Source of the DNA: Desulfohalobiaceae bacterium
GTDB lineage: Bacteria; Desulfobacterota; Desulfovibrionia; Desulfovibrionales; Desulfothermaceae
Assembly: GCA_021737525.1 (NCBI GenBank)
Contig: JAIPDU010000100.1
Coordinates: forward strand, 1-6,297
DNA: 6,297 bases
Direction: 5' to 3'
This document shows positions 5,598 to 6,297 of this stretch, one piece after another. Position numbers and translations under genes: made by a program. Position 1 is the first letter of the stretch, and each line of letters begins with the position of its first letter. Below the pieces are notes generated by a model that did not search any database, was not told where the DNA came from, and saw nothing but the letters and a program-made list of their open reading frames with translations.

Positions 5598-6271
5598 GAA
5601 CGCTCCGTTTCTCCGACTCCCTCTTCCGAGTGCCTGGCCACGACGGTCTGTCCGGCCACGACCTTTTGCCGGCGGGAGACCACTATTTCATAACTTCGCG
5701 GCAGGTAGAGGTCAACCCTGGAGCTGAACTGGATCATGCCCAACCGCTGCCCGCGCTGCAGGCTGCCCCCTGTTTCCACCCAGGAGAGGATGCGGCGGGC
5801 CACCCATCCGGCAATCTGCACCACGGTCCAATTGCTTCCCAGGGCATCCGTCAGGCAAATCACATTGTGCTCGTTGTCCCTGCTGGCCTTGTCCCGGGAT
5901 GCCGCGTGGAACCGCCCCGGGCTGTAGCGCTGCGCAGCGACCTCGGCGCCGACAGGAGCCCGGTTCACGTGCACGTTGAACACGTGCATGAAGATGGCCA
6001 CCCGGTCCTTCTCCTGACCATCCGCCGGATCGATGGCCCGGTCCACCCGCACCACGCGGCCGTCCGCCGGAGCAACGGCCGCGCCGGGCTCATCCGGAAC
6101 CACCCGGTCCGGATCGCGGAAGAACTGCAGACAGAAGAGCATGGCCAGAAGCAGGATGCACGCCGCCAACGCCCAGCCCAGCACGGCAAAAACCAGCGCC
6201 AGCCAAGCAGTGCCCCCTATCAGGGGCAAACCTTCCGGACGAAGGGGAATATGTCGTGGAGTGGAATTCAT
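5594..6271 (-). CDS. psd: Phosphatidylserine decarboxylase proenzyme, short PSD-A type
   Basis: Predicted to decarboxylate phosphatidylserine to phosphatidylethanolamine at the inner membrane, the last step of PE synthesis. The 225-aa product has a hydrophobic N-terminal stretch (about residues 15-50, one or two membrane helices), then FFRDP (50-54), PADG (68-71, Asp70 probably catalytic), FNVHVNRAP (98-106, His101 probably catalytic), DNEHN (132-136), QIAGWVARRI (152-161) and FSSRVDLYLP (182-191). Family members self-cleave before a serine in this last motif and turn it into the pyruvoyl cofactor; here that would be Ser184. The preceding residue is Ser183, where I expect Gly. Length fits the short family (roughly 210-235 aa). 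Start: an AAGG lies directly before the ATG at 6277 but 6 nt before the in-frame ATG at 6271, so I chose 6271; starting at 6277 would add Met-Pro. The stop overlaps the pssA start by 4 bp, which implies translational coupling with the enzyme that supplies its substrate. Confidence 0.93.
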   Translation of the reverse strand: MNSTPRHIPLRPEGLPLIGGTAWLALVFAVLGWALAACILLLAMLFCLQFFRDPDRVVPDEPGAAVAPADGRVVRVDRAIDPADGQEKDRVAIFMHVFNVHVNRAPVGAEVAAQRYSPGRFHAASRDKASRDNEHNVICLTDALGSNWTVVQIAGWVARRILSWVETGGSLQRGQRLGMIQFSSRVDLYLPRSYEIVVSRRQKVVAGQTVVARHSEEGVGETERS

Positions 6272-6297
6272 GGGCATCCTTTTTGCGTTCCGCGTTC

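Overview
The window is GC-rich and densely coded. All six genes lie on the minus strand, reading from the right-hand edge to the left: psd, pssA, leuA, leuC, leuD, leuB. The first two make phosphatidylethanolamine from CDP-diacylglycerol via phosphatidylserine. The last four make up the committed leucine branch, from 2-oxoisovalerate to 2-oxoisocaproate. The short PSD-A type decarboxylase, the small leuD (166 aa), the 419-aa leuC and the psd-pssA-leuA gene order are, from memory, typical of former deltaproteobacteria (Desulfovibrio-like Desulfobacterota, Geobacter relatives). I infer a Desulfovibrionales-like organism, with moderate confidence and no species call.

Layout from right to left. 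psd (about 6271 to 5594) overlaps pssA by 4 bp (ATGA). pssA ends at 4830, and a 131-bp gap follows, the longest gap between genes here. leuA (4698 to 3166) overlaps leuC by 16 bp, and leuC carries a strong Shine-Dalgarno inside the end of leuA. leuC ends at 1922. A 43-bp spacer holding five pentamer repeats, which include the ribosome-binding site, separates it from leuD (1878 to 1378). A 40-bp spacer leads to leuB (1337 to 246). All six genes are intact, with family motifs in place, and probably form one transcription unit or two (psd-pssA and leuACDB). I see no convincing promoter, T-box, leucine leader peptide or intrinsic terminator inside the window.

Positions 1-245, downstream of leuB, contain no gene but hold the most unusual structure here. 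Twenty head-to-tail 7-bp units (61-200) run directly into eight head-to-tail 8-bp units (202-265). The 8-bp array enters the leuB reading frame and supplies its last residues and its stop codon. The remaining bases, 1-60, show nothing I can name.

No novel enzymatic or defence system is visible; this is ordinary biosynthetic DNA. The points worth a second look are the composite repeat array at the leuB terminus, the simple-sequence repeat that forms the leuD ribosome-binding site, the perfect hairpin whose loop is the leuD stop codon, and a Ser-Ser instead of Gly-Ser at the expected self-processing site of the phosphatidylserine decarboxylase.
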